A DNA stretch of 43,871 bases, from contig JARLGM010000041.1 of assembly GCA_031292755.1 (NCBI GenBank), forward strand, positions 1-43,871, in the 5' to 3' direction. Under the pieces are notes generated by a model that was given only the letters and a program-made list of their open reading frames with translations, was not told the DNA's origin and searched no databases. The translations under genes and the position numbers were made by a program. Below are positions 27,569 to 35,719 of this stretch, piece after piece (the stretch's first letter is position 1; every line of letters starts with the position of its first letter). Source of the stretch: Candidatus Sulfopaludibacter sp. GTDB lineage: Bacteria; Acidobacteriota; Terriglobia; Bryobacterales; Bryobacteraceae.

Positions 27569-28534
27569 ATGGATGTTCTTTGGTTGACTGCCGGGCTCGG
27601 CTGCGACGGAGAAACCATCTCCATCACGGCGGCGACCCAGCCTTCACTGGAGGAGCTGAGATTCGGCGCTCTCCCGGGCGTTCCCGGTATCACGCTCCAC
27701 AACCCGGTGCTGTCCTATGAAGTGGGCGAGGAGTTTCTGGCGCCGTTCCATCGCGCGGCCGAGGGAAAGCTCAGTCCGTTCATCCTGGTGGTGGAAGGCT
27801 CCATTCCCAACGAGCGCAATAAAGAGGAAGGCTATTGGGCTACCTTCGGCACCGACAGCGCGACCGGGCAGCCCATCCTCACCACCGATTGGATCGACCG
27901 GCTGGCGCCGAATGCGTGGGCGGTGGTCGCCGCCGGAACCTGCGCCACCTACGGCGGCATTCACGCCATGCAGGGCAATCCGACCGGCGCCATGGGGCTG
28001 CCGGACTATCTGGGCTGGCAGTGGAAATCCAGCGCGGGCATTCCCATTGTGTGCATTCCCGGTTGTCCCGCGCAGCCCGATAATATGACCGAAACGCTGT
28101 TCTACCTGCTGAGTCAAGCGGCCGGGCGCGCGCCCATGATTCCGCTGGACGAGGCGCTCCGTCCCACTTGGCTGTTCGGCGAGACGGTGCACGAAGGATG
28201 CGACCGCGGCGGCTACTACGAGCAGGCTGAATTTGCCGGCGAATACGGCTCGCGGCAGTGCATCGTGAAGTTAGGCTGCTGGGGGCCGGTGGTGCAGTGC
28301 AATGTGGGCAAGCGCGGCTGGATGAATGGAGTGGGCGGCTGTCCCAATGTCGGCGGCATCTGCATTGGCTGCACCATGCCGGGCTTTCCGGACAAGTTTA
28401 TGCCGTTCATGAATCAACCGCCTGGGTCGCTGCTCTCTTCCAATGCCGTCTCCACCTACGGCCGAGCCATTCATGCGCTGCGCCGCTTCACGCAGGCATC
28501 GCTCAACAAGGAGCCGGGCTGGCGGCACAAGTAA
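27569..28534 (+). CDS. Orphan group 1h [NiFe]-hydrogenase small subunit (second copy)
   Basis: 321 residues, roughly two thirds identical by eye to the HhyS at 34637. It keeps the Cys in GLGC (12), GTCATYGG and IPGCPAQP for the proximal cluster, and HEGCDR, CIVKLGCWGP, GCPNVGGICIGC for the other clusters. The fourth proximal ligand is changed: HhyS-type proteins have CDGD, whose second Asp is the reported unusual cluster ligand; here it is CDGE (Glu15). No Tat signal or membrane anchor. The ATG has no clear Shine-Dalgarno, and an in-frame stop at 27557 limits the start. No large-subunit gene is adjacent; instead the stop TAA is followed immediately by a histidine kinase ATG. Could be an alternative electron-transfer subunit or an H2-sensor component. 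Confidence 0.9.
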   Translation: MDVLWLTAGLGCDGETISITAATQPSLEELRFGALPGVPGITLHNPVLSYEVGEEFLAPFHRAAEGKLSPFILVVEGSIPNERNKEEGYWATFGTDSATGQPILTTDWIDRLAPNAWAVVAAGTCATYGGIHAMQGNPTGAMGLPDYLGWQWKSSAGIPIVCIPGCPAQPDNMTETLFYLLSQAAGRAPMIPLDEALRPTWLFGETVHEGCDRGGYYEQAEFAGEYGSRQCIVKLGCWGPVVQCNVGKRGWMNGVGGCPNVGGICIGCTMPGFPDKFMPFMNQPPGSLLSSNAVSTYGRAIHALRRFTQASLNKEPGWRHK

Positions 28535-30082
28535 ATGATGCGATTCGAACCGGCACTCTCGGCCCTGGACAGCCTCCATGCGGAGCAGGCGGAGAAGATT
28601 CTGCTGGGGCTGGCGCAAGTGTTTGCGAATTCGCCGGATGCTTCCGGCGATGCATCGGTGCACGACGTGGAGGCGCCGAACCTGGAGGCGCAGTATCGCA
28701 CGCTGATCGAACAGATTCCGGCCGTGGTGTTCATGGTCTACCTGGATCGCGGCGTGGGAGAAGCGTACGTCAATCCGCAGATCGAAACCATGCTGGGTTT
28801 CTCGCGGGAGGAATGGCTGGAGGATCCGGTTCGCTGGTACGAGAGAATTCACCCGGACGACAAACTCCGCTGGAGCGAGGAAGCCGCCGAGATGTTTCTC
28901 TCCGGCCAGCCGCTGCGGTCCGTCTACCGGGTGATTGCTCGCGATGGCCGGGTGGTTTCGTTTCACTGCAATGCGCGCATGGTGCGCCGCGCCGATGGCC
29001 GCCCCTGGTTCATTCACGGGGTGGGGTTCGACATCACCGATCTCAAGCGCGCCGAAGAGGAGTTGCAGAACGAACGCAATTTCGCGTCGGCCGTGGTGGA
29101 CACGGTGGCTGCGCTGGTTCTGGTGCTCGACCCCGGGGGCCGCATCGTGCGATTTAATCGGGCTTGCGAGCAGACCACCGGATACGATTCCAGGGAGGTG
29201 ACCGGCCGGCAGGTATGGGAACTGTTCGCGGCGCCGGAAGACGCCGTTCGCTTCCGTGAAGTCTTCGAAGAGTTGCGCGGCGGCCGGCTTCCGGCTGCAT
29301 TCGAGAGCGCCTGGACCAGCCGGCAGGGCGCCCGGCAGTCGATTGCCTGGTCCAGCACGGCGCTGCACGGTCCACGGGGCGCCTTGGAATACGTGATCCT
29401 CACCGGAATCGACGTGACGGAATCGAAGCGCCTGGAGCGCACCATTCTCGAAATCAGCGGCCGGGAACAGCGCCGGATCGGACAGGACCTGCACGATGGC
29501 TTGGGGCAGCACCTGACGGGCGTAGCGTTCTTGAGCAAGGTGCTGGAGCAGAAACTGCGCGAAAAAGATCTGCCGGAGGCGCTCGAAGCCGCCAAGATTG
29601 TGGCGTTGGTGAACCAGGCGATCAACCGGACGCGCGAACTCTCCCGCGGCCTTTTGCCGGTGCTTTCCGACGCCCGCGGATTGATGAATGCGCTGGAGCG
29701 GCTGGCGTTGGAGGTGGAGGATCTGTTTCAGGTGTCCTGCCGCTTCGAATGCGGCCCTCCGGTGTTGATTCGCGACGGCACCACCGCCACGCACCTGTAT
29801 CACATCGCGCAGGAGGCGGTGAATAATTCGCTGAAGCACGGCCGGCCACGGCACATCTCGATCCGGCTTTCCGGCGGCGGCGAACCCTTTCTGCGGGTGG
29901 ACGATGACGGAGTGGGAGGCCGCGGGCTGTGGCCTGCTTCGCCGGGAGCGCAGGGTATGGGGCAGTTGATCATGAGCTACCGCGCCAAGATGATTGGCGG
30001 GGACCTGGAGATTCGCGCCGGGAAGGACGGAGGCACTTCAGTGTGCTGCGCGTTTCCCGCCAGCAACCTGGAATTCGAGTAG
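28535..30082 (+). CDS. Soluble double-PAS NarX-like sensor histidine kinase
   Basis: 515 residues without signal peptide or membrane segment. PAS 1 ~52-172 with PAC motif (WFIHGVGFDITDLKRAEEEL), PAS 2 ~180-300 (ending ILTGIDVTESK), HisKA_3 dimerisation domain with phospho-acceptor His320 in RRIGQDLHDGLGQHL, and HATPase_c ~410-510 with N box (HIAQEAVNNSLKHG) and G box (DDDGVGGRG). Its ATG directly follows the stop of the orphan hydrogenase small subunit, so the two are translationally linked, and a response-regulator gene follows after 10 bases. The cytosolic location and PAS content parallel HoxJ, the kinase that docks on the regulatory hydrogenase in Ralstonia, though HoxJ belongs to a different HK subfamily. 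Confidence 0.93.
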   Translation: MMRFEPALSALDSLHAEQAEKILLGLAQVFANSPDASGDASVHDVEAPNLEAQYRTLIEQIPAVVFMVYLDRGVGEAYVNPQIETMLGFSREEWLEDPVRWYERIHPDDKLRWSEEAAEMFLSGQPLRSVYRVIARDGRVVSFHCNARMVRRADGRPWFIHGVGFDITDLKRAEEELQNERNFASAVVDTVAALVLVLDPGGRIVRFNRACEQTTGYDSREVTGRQVWELFAAPEDAVRFREVFEELRGGRLPAAFESAWTSRQGARQSIAWSSTALHGPRGALEYVILTGIDVTESKRLERTILEISGREQRRIGQDLHDGLGQHLTGVAFLSKVLEQKLREKDLPEALEAAKIVALVNQAINRTRELSRGLLPVLSDARGLMNALERLALEVEDLFQVSCRFECGPPVLIRDGTTATHLYHIAQEAVNNSLKHGRPRHISIRLSGGGEPFLRVDDDGVGGRGLWPASPGAQGMGQLIMSYRAKMIGGDLEIRAGKDGGTSVCCAFPASNLEFE

Positions 30083-30092
30083 GAGGTAAACG

Positions 30093-30779
30093 ATGACGCC
30101 GCAACACCGTGTTGTGTGGCAGGCAAGGAAGGCGACGGTCCTGCTGGTGGACGATCATCCGATCGTTCGTCAAGGCCTGACCCAACTCATTAACCAGGAA
30201 CCGGACCTGGCTGTCTGCGGCCATGCCGAGGACGCCGCCAGCGCGTTTCACGCGATCGCCGTTCACCGGCCGGATATCGTGGTTCTGGACATCTCGCTGA
30301 ATGGTCCGGACGGGCTCACGGTGCTAAAAGAAATGCGCATGAACGATCCGGTGCTGCCGGTACTGGTGCTCTCCATGCACGACGAATCGTTATACGCGGA
30401 GCGTGCGCTGCGCGCCGGCGCCAACGGGTACATTATGAAACAGGAGGCCACCGAACGGGTGCTGGAAGCGATCCGCCGCATCCGGGGCGGGGAAGTGTAT
30501 GTGAGCGATCGGATCGCCAAGCGCCTTCTGCGCCAGGTGGTCAGCAGCCCGTCGGCAGCTGGGAAGTCTCCCATGGAAGCGCTGTCGGACCGCGAACTTA
30601 CGGTGTTCCGGCTGATTGGCGAAGGGCGCGGCACGCGCGAGATCGCCGACGATCTGCACGTCAGCGTCAAAACGGTGGAGTCTTACCAGGCGCATATCAA
30701 AGAGAAACTGTCGTTGAGCAACGGACGGGAGTTAGTCCAGCACGCCATCCGGTGGGTAACGCGCGAAGATGGGGTGTAG
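30093..30779 (+). CDS. NarL/LuxR-family response regulator
   Basis: 228 residues, cognate to the kinase 10 bases upstream (AGGAGG ribosome site). The receiver has the acidic pair VDDHP (20-21), phospho-acceptor Asp66 (VVLDISLNGPDG), Ser/Thr switch (VLSMHDE) and Lys in YIMKQEA. The C-terminal LuxR helix-turn-helix reads LSDRELTVFRLIGEGRGTREIADDL...KTVESYQAHIKEKL. All phosphorylation residues are present, unlike the regulator at 24065. The likely targets are nearby hydrogenase promoters, inferred from position only. Confidence 0.95.
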   Translation: MTPQHRVVWQARKATVLLVDDHPIVRQGLTQLINQEPDLAVCGHAEDAASAFHAIAVHRPDIVVLDISLNGPDGLTVLKEMRMNDPVLPVLVLSMHDESLYAERALRAGANGYIMKQEATERVLEAIRRIRGGEVYVSDRIAKRLLRQVVSSPSAAGKSPMEALSDRELTVFRLIGEGRGTREIADDLHVSVKTVESYQAHIKEKLSLSNGRELVQHAIRWVTREDGV

Positions 30780-30843
30780 CATCGACCGGACCTGCCCGAT
30801 TTGGGAATGAAGACATTTTCATTATCTGGTCTTCGAATATTTG

Positions 30844-30873
30844 TTGACACTGCGGGTGGGTGAGCGTTATCTT
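30844..30873 (+). promoter_or_regulatory. Sigma70-like promoter for the riboswitch-NRAMP transcript
   Basis: TTGACA at 30844-30849 matches the -35 consensus exactly; after 18 bases comes TATCTT (30868-30873), 4 of 6 to the -10 consensus. The expected start near 30880 lies just before the M-box aptamer. Confidence 0.6.
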
Positions 30874-30889
30874 GGCTTTGGGTGGACAG

Positions 30890-31075
30890 CGTCCATCTGA
30901 TTTGCAAGGATCCTCGGTAGGCGAGGCGTCCGCGCGGCAAACAAGCCACTGCCCTCAGGCATCCAAAGATGCTGTGTGGAGGGTGACCAGGGACTCCCGG
31001 GTTAAGGGTTTCTCTAACGTGGCTGAGGTCGGGAGATCTCTCACGGCGTGCGGTGCTGAAGCTTGGACCAGTGGG
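30890..31075 (+). ncRNA. M-box (ykoK) magnesium riboswitch
   Basis: The conserved blocks of the M-box aptamer appear in order: CGGTAGGCGAGGCGTCC (~30914; consensus CGUUAGGUGAGGCUCC), CCACTGCCC (~30946), GCATCCAAAGATGCTG (~30959; consensus AUGUCCAAAGACGCC), GGGTGACC (~30981; consensus GGGUCAAC), GGGTTAAGGG (~30999; CAUAAGGUG), CGTGGCTGAGG (~31018; GCAGCUGGAUG) and GCGGTGCTGAAGCTT (~31049; CAGUGCUAAAGCUCU). M-box RNAs bind Mg2+ and switch off downstream transporter expression at high Mg2+. It lies upstream of an NRAMP-family gene. The aptamer edges are approximate. Confidence 0.85.
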
Positions 31076-31470
31076 GGAATCCGTCAGCAATCGTTCTGCG
31101 ATAGTTGGCCATTTCTTCCGCTCCGGGGGAGATGGCGTTTCGTCTCCCTCCTGAGCTTCGAACTCGCCTCCAGAAAGGTATATGGAACCGAACGACGATA
31201 AGCCTCCCAGTACGGAGGACGCGGCGTGGGAGTTCCGGCGGTAAACCGATAGTCCCTCAGGCTATCGCGCTCACCGCCGCATCTTCCACAGATGTTGCGG
31301 TGGTGAACGCGTAGGGCTGAAGGCCGATGCTCCGATTCCCGGAGCTCGCGATTTCTTCCCCCCTTCGATATCTCCATCCGGTTATTCATACCGGCTTGCG
31401 GTCGCGATTTCCGGCCGTCTGCCATAGTGCCCGTAGTGTCTTCACACGCGGGCGGATAGGAGGTGCCTCA
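31076..31470 (+). other. Long structured leader between riboswitch and NRAMP start
   Basis: About 395 non-coding bases. Visible hairpins: GGGAGA...TCTCCC at 31128-31149; GATAG...CTATC around 31248-31266; and a strong stem CGCG-TCACCGCCGC-ATCT...GATGTTGCGG-TGGTGA-CGCG at 31266-31311. None is followed by a U-tract, so a simple intrinsic terminator is not evident; a Rho-dependent or translational expression platform, or a second structured element, is possible. Confidence 0.4.
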
Positions 31471-32799
31471 ATGGCCAACAAGTTTGTGACGGTGCCCGCG
31501 GCCAGCCTGGAAACAGAAGTACAGCCGGTTCGCGGGCGAGTGGTGAAGTCCAGGTGGGCTCACAATCTGCTGACCTTCCTGATGGTCTTTGGGCCCGGTC
31601 TCATCGTTATGGTCGCGGACAACGATGCCGGCGCCGTCTCGACATATAGCCAGGCGGGCGCGCAATACGGCACTCATCTCTTGTGGGTAGTTCTGCTCTT
31701 ATTGCCGGTTACTTACTTCATACAGGAAATGGTTGTACGGCTCGGAATCGCTACCGGCCAAGGCCACGCCGCCATGATCTATCAGCGATTCGGCCGGTGG
31801 TGGGGCCTCTTCTCGCTGGTCGATCTGGAACTGGTGAACTTCTTGACGCTGGTTACCGAGTTCGCCGCCATCGATCTCGCGCTCAACAAAATGGGAGTCG
31901 ACCCGCGGATCGGTGTGCCGCTGGTGGCGGCTGGTCTGGTCCTTATGGCGGTGACCGGCAGTTACCGCCGTTGGGAGCGCACCGTGGTATTCCTCTGCCT
32001 GTTGGACCTCGCTTGGTTTGCCATCGCGTTCCGGTCGCATCCGCCGCTGTGGCAGATCGCGCGCGGGTCGCTGATTCCGGGGATGCCGCCGGGCGGGCTG
32101 ACGCCGGACCTGATGTTCCTGGTAATCGCCGTCGTGGGGACTACCGTGGCGCCCTGGCAACTCTTCTTCCAGCAGAGCTGCATTGCCGATAAGCGCCTGC
32201 GATTTGCCGACCTGAAGTGGGCCCGGCTGGACACTTTTCTCGGCGCTTGCATCACCATCACCGTGGCCGGCTGCATGATGATCGCAGGCAACGCTTCGCG
32301 CGTTCACGGCTTCACTTTCACCGACCCGGCTCAGATGGCCGTGGACATCGGCACCTTCACCAGCGGGTTCTTCAAGCACGCAATTCTGCTGATGATGATC
32401 AATGCGGCCGTACTGGGCACGACGGCGATTTCGTTGTCGAGCGCATGGGCTTATGGCGAGGTGCGCGGCTGGCCGCACAGCCTCCAGCTTCCCGTGCGCA
32501 AGGCGCCGGGTTTCTACGTGGTCTACCTCTTGTGTGTGGCGGTCGCCGCCGGGCTGGTGCTGATTCCCCGCGCGCCGTTGCAACTGATCATTCTGGGCGT
32601 GCAGGTGCTGGCGGGTGTGATGCTGCCTTCGGCAATCATCTTTCTGCAACTGCTGCTCAACGATAAGGAACTCCTGGGCGGGTATGCGAACAAACCCTGG
32701 AACAATTGGGTGAACTGGATCATCATCACGGTCCTCTTCATTCTGTCTCTGATTTTGGCCGCGCAGGTTGCGGCCCCGAACCTGTTCCCGGCCGCATAG
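31471..32799 (+). CDS. NRAMP-family divalent metal transporter, Mg2+ (NRMT)-like
   Basis: 442 residues, about 11 hydrophobic segments, excellent AGGAGGTG ribosome site. The fold follows NRAMP (GPGLIVMVADNDAGAVSTYS as TM1; GTTVAPWQLFFQQS as TM6), but the metal site is altered: canonical DPGN becomes D52-A-G-A, and canonical MPHN becomes A227-P-W-Q. Loss of the soft Met ligand, with Ala in its place, is a feature of the bacterial NRAMP-related Mg2+ transporters. The upstream M-box riboswitch independently supports Mg2+ uptake. It is followed by a small membrane protein and a porin. Mn2+ or other metal transport is not excluded. Confidence 0.85.
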   Translation: MANKFVTVPAASLETEVQPVRGRVVKSRWAHNLLTFLMVFGPGLIVMVADNDAGAVSTYSQAGAQYGTHLLWVVLLLLPVTYFIQEMVVRLGIATGQGHAAMIYQRFGRWWGLFSLVDLELVNFLTLVTEFAAIDLALNKMGVDPRIGVPLVAAGLVLMAVTGSYRRWERTVVFLCLLDLAWFAIAFRSHPPLWQIARGSLIPGMPPGGLTPDLMFLVIAVVGTTVAPWQLFFQQSCIADKRLRFADLKWARLDTFLGACITITVAGCMMIAGNASRVHGFTFTDPAQMAVDIGTFTSGFFKHAILLMMINAAVLGTTAISLSSAWAYGEVRGWPHSLQLPVRKAPGFYVVYLLCVAVAAGLVLIPRAPLQLIILGVQVLAGVMLPSAIIFLQLLLNDKELLGGYANKPWNNWVNWIIITVLFILSLILAAQVAAPNLFPAA

Positions 32800-32826
32800 G
32801 GCGGGCGTTGTAAAGGAGAAACGAAC

Positions 32827-33063
32827 ATGGCAACGATGACGAACCCAATCGAGCTCCACGAGCCGGTCAACCGTTTCGTAGTGATCCACCCGCTGGACGA
32901 TGTGCCGGAAGAAAAGGTCGATACCCGGAATCTCGGTCCGATGGCGATGACTCTCAGCGTGCGCATTTCCTTGCTCAGTCTGCGAGCCTATCTGGTGCTG
33001 ATGATGGTCCTGGTCTTCTACCACGTGCTGGATCTGGCCGGACTGTTCGGCCGTCACGGATAG
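32827..33063 (+). CDS. Small single-pass membrane protein
   Basis: 78 residues, with an AAAGGAG ribosome site, 27 bases after the NRAMP gene. A soluble N-terminal half (ELHEPVNRFVVIHPLDDVPEE) is followed by one hydrophobic helix (AYLVLMMVLVFYHVLDLAGLF, ~54-74). Not recognised. Its place between the inner-membrane transporter and the porin suggests an accessory role in the same metal-uptake unit. Confidence 0.7.
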   Translation: MATMTNPIELHEPVNRFVVIHPLDDVPEEKVDTRNLGPMAMTLSVRISLLSLRAYLVLMMVLVFYHVLDLAGLFGRHG

Positions 33064-33138
33064 CCGGCGCCGTCCTGCCTGTGACAACTGCCGATAAATT
33101 TATGAAGCCTCCGCAACGCTTTTTGAAAGGGAAGAGAC

Positions 33139-34461
33139 ATGTTCGCGAACCGTCCACTCATTTTGCTGATCGCCGGCGCTCTGTGCGCCTGGCTCCCCGC
33201 CAGGGCTCAGAGCGTCAGTAATGACTCGTCCGGGGAGCGCTGGAGCATCCATTTCCAGGCCACCTCCATCGGGCAGTACCATGGGTCCTTTCCTTCCCTC
33301 TACCAGGGGGAAAACAGCCTTCCCTCCCATCCCGAGAGCCGGGTTTCGCTGACCGCGACCGTTTTCCTGGCGTATCGTGTCAACTCCTGGACCGAACTGG
33401 TTTTCGATCCGGAACTGGCCGGTGGCAAGGGCTTCGGCCAGGTCACCGGAATCGCCGGTTTCACCAATGGCGAGATCCCGCGGGTCGCCAGCGCCACACC
33501 AACTCCGTACGTGGCGCGTGCTTACGTGAAGAACACGTGGGCGCTCAGCGACGAAAGCGAGATGGTGGAAGGCGGCCCGAATCAACTGGCCGGAAGACTG
33601 CCGGTGTGCCGCTTTACCACGATCACCGGCAAGTTTGCCATCACCGATTATTTCGATAACAACACATACAGCCACGATCCGCGCCATCAGTTTATGAACT
33701 GGTCGCTGATGTCCAACGGAGCCTGGGACTATCCGGCCGACACGCGCGGGTACACCATCGGCGCCGTGCAGGAGTTGACCATGCGCGGTTGGTCGCTGCG
33801 CGCCGCCACGGTGATGGAGCCGACCGAAGCCAATGGCGCGACCTTCGATACGCGCCTCGCCAAGAATCGTGGCGTCGCTGTGGAATGGGAAAAGCGCTAC
33901 CGTCCCATCGGGCACGCCGGCGCCTTGCGCGTGTTGGGCTTCGAGAATCGCGAACGGGCCGGCACGTTCCGCGACGCGATGCTGCCGGACGGCACTACCG
34001 ATCTGGCTGCCACGCGCCGCCCCGGCACGAAGAAGTACGGTTTTGGTTTGAACGCGGAACAGGAGATCACCAGGGACATCGGAGCGTTCGCGCGCTATGG
34101 CTGGAGCGACGGCAAAACCGAGGCGTGGGCTTTCACCCAGATCGACCGCTCTGCCAGCGGGGGCATCTCGGTGCAGGGCCGTCTCTGGAAACGGCCCGGC
34201 GATAACATCGGCCTGGCGGCCGTTCGCAACTATCTGTCCGGCGACGATCGAAGCTTCCTGGCCGCCGGCGGTATGGGCTTCATCATCGGCGACGGAAGGC
34301 TGAAGTATGCGCCGGAGTCGATAGCGGAGGCCTACTACGCGTGGCGCGCGACCCGGGACTGGACGTTTACACTGGATTACCAGCGAGTCGCCAACCCGGC
34401 CTACAACCAGGACCGCGGACCTGTTTCCGTGGCATCGTTACGAGTCCACTGGGAACGATAG
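33139..34461 (+). CDS. OprB-like outer-membrane carbohydrate/selective porin
   Basis: 440 residues with signal peptide (MFANRPLILLIAGALCAWLPARA) and a chain of amphipathic beta-strands. Motifs of the OprB-type family are visible: WSIHFQATSIGQYHGSFPS near the start, VSLTATVFLAYRV, FDPELAGGKGFG, KFAITDYFDNNTYSHDPR and QFMNWSLMSNGAWDYPAD, ending in an outer-membrane Arg/Trp-rich strand. Co-transcription with the NRAMP gene suggests that it brings the metal (possibly as a complex) across the outer membrane, rather than sugar; this is inferred. Confidence 0.82.
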   Translation: MFANRPLILLIAGALCAWLPARAQSVSNDSSGERWSIHFQATSIGQYHGSFPSLYQGENSLPSHPESRVSLTATVFLAYRVNSWTELVFDPELAGGKGFGQVTGIAGFTNGEIPRVASATPTPYVARAYVKNTWALSDESEMVEGGPNQLAGRLPVCRFTTITGKFAITDYFDNNTYSHDPRHQFMNWSLMSNGAWDYPADTRGYTIGAVQELTMRGWSLRAATVMEPTEANGATFDTRLAKNRGVAVEWEKRYRPIGHAGALRVLGFENRERAGTFRDAMLPDGTTDLAATRRPGTKKYGFGLNAEQEITRDIGAFARYGWSDGKTEAWAFTQIDRSASGGISVQGRLWKRPGDNIGLAAVRNYLSGDDRSFLAAGGMGFIIGDGRLKYAPESIAEAYYAWRATRDWTFTLDYQRVANPAYNQDRGPVSVASLRVHWER

Positions 34462-34563
34462 ATAGGCACTGGTACGCCAGCTTACATAGTTCGCCATTTT
34501 CTCAGGGAATCCCCGATCTCCCGAATAGAAGTTCTCCCGCAAGTGGAAACCGCCCTCGCCCGA

Positions 34564-34593
34564 TTGAGGGCCTGCGACCAGCCCTCCTATACT
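34564..34593 (+). promoter_or_regulatory. Putative sigma70-like promoter of the hydrogenase operon
   Basis: TTGAGG (34564-34569), 18-base spacer, TATACT (34588-34593), followed by 43 bases to the hhyS ATG with a GAGAGGGCGAGGAGGG purine-rich ribosome site. No other strong promoter is seen between 34462 and 34636. Confidence 0.5.
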
Positions 34594-34636
34594 CAATTCA
34601 CGACTGGCAACTCAGAGAGGGCGAGGAGGGAATACC

Positions 34637-35698
34637 ATGGCGGACAAGGTTCCGCACGGACGTGTGACTCAGAAACCGTCACCGGTCCGTGATGTTCATA
34701 TTGTTTGGATGACCGCAGGTCTGGGCTGTGACGGCGATTCGGTTTCCATTACCGCCGCCACCCAACCCAGTGTCGAAGACGTTTTGTTAGATGCCATACC
34801 GGGACTACCCAAAGTGCACCTGCACAACCCGGTGCTGGCCTATGAAAATGGCGGGGACTTTCTGGACTTCTGGTATCAGGCCGAAAAAGGTAAGCTCGAT
34901 CCGTTCGTGCTGGTAGTGGAAGGTTCAATCCCGAACGAAAAAATCAAGAAGGAAGGGTATTGGGCCGCGCTCGGCACCGACGATCAGACGGGTCAACCCA
35001 TTCCCACCTGCGATTGGATCGACCGCCTGGCGCCCAAGGCGATTGCCGTAATCGGCTGCGGCACGTGCGCCACTTACGGCGGAATTCACGCCATGCAGGG
35101 CAATCCCACGGGTTGCATGGGCCTGAACGACTACCTGGGCTGGGAGTGGCGCTCGAAAGCTAATATCCCGATCGTCAATGTGCCGGGCTGCCCGGTGCAG
35201 CCGGATAACTTCATGGAGACGGTTTTGTATCTTCTCTATCAGGTGGCCGGCCTTGCGCCCATGATCCCGCTCGACGACCTGGGCCGCCCCGAGTGGCTGT
35301 TCGGAAGAACCGTGCATGACGGCTGCGACCGCGCGGCTTACTACGAACAGGGCGATTTCGCACAGGAATACGGCTCGCCGAAATGCATCGTCAAGCTGGG
35401 CTGCTGGGGCCCGGTGGTCAACTGCAATGTGCCAAAACGGGGTTGGATGGCCGGCATCGGCGGCTGCCCCAACGTGGGCGGCATCTGCATTGGCTGCACC
35501 ATGCCCGGCTTTCCCGACAAGTTCATGCCTTTCATGGACGAGCCTCCGGGCGGCAAGATGTCGACCAGTGTGGTTGGAGTTTACGGCCGGGCGGTCAGCG
35601 CGCTGCGCTCCTTCACGAACAGCACGCTGAACCAGGAGCCGAAGTGGCGCCATCCACGCGCGGAACTTACCACCGGCTATCACCCCAGGACTTACTAA
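34637..35698 (+). CDS. hhyS: Group 1h [NiFe]-hydrogenase small subunit
   Basis: Carries the three Fe-S clusters that take electrons from the Ni-Fe site of HhyL during high-affinity H2 oxidation. 353 residues. Proximal-cluster ligands: Cys31 and Asp34 in GLGCDGD (the Cys3-Asp pattern reported for group 1h enzymes), CGTCATYGG and VPGCPVQP; medial/distal ligands in VHDGCDR, CIVKLGCWGP and GCPNVGGICIGC. No Tat signal peptide or C-terminal anchor is present, as usual for group 1h, so the enzyme probably sits on the cytoplasmic side. Compared with the orphan copy, it has a 19-residue N-terminal extension and a longer C-terminus (RAELTTGYHPRTY). hhyL follows after 21 bases. Confidence 0.97.
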   Translation: MADKVPHGRVTQKPSPVRDVHIVWMTAGLGCDGDSVSITAATQPSVEDVLLDAIPGLPKVHLHNPVLAYENGGDFLDFWYQAEKGKLDPFVLVVEGSIPNEKIKKEGYWAALGTDDQTGQPIPTCDWIDRLAPKAIAVIGCGTCATYGGIHAMQGNPTGCMGLNDYLGWEWRSKANIPIVNVPGCPVQPDNFMETVLYLLYQVAGLAPMIPLDDLGRPEWLFGRTVHDGCDRAAYYEQGDFAQEYGSPKCIVKLGCWGPVVNCNVPKRGWMAGIGGCPNVGGICIGCTMPGFPDKFMPFMDEPPGGKMSTSVVGVYGRAVSALRSFTNSTLNQEPKWRHPRAELTTGYHPRTY

Positions 35699-35719
35699 AA
35701 GAGGAGAGGAACGAGTAAC

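Noticed and set aside
27569..28534. Reading the second small subunit as HoxB of a regulatory (group 2b) hydrogenase
   Set aside because: Its sequence is of the group 1h type (CDGE, VHEGCDR, GICIGCTMPGFPD), so any sensor role would be a separate invention.
28271..29854. 527-codon minus-strand frame opposite the histidine kinase
   Set aside because: Shadow of the kinase; no ribosome site or domain, composition typical of an antisense high-GC frame.
31699..33087. 462-codon minus-strand frame opposite the NRAMP gene
   Set aside because: His/Gln/Arg-rich shadow composition; the sense strand encodes a clear transporter with a strong ribosome site.
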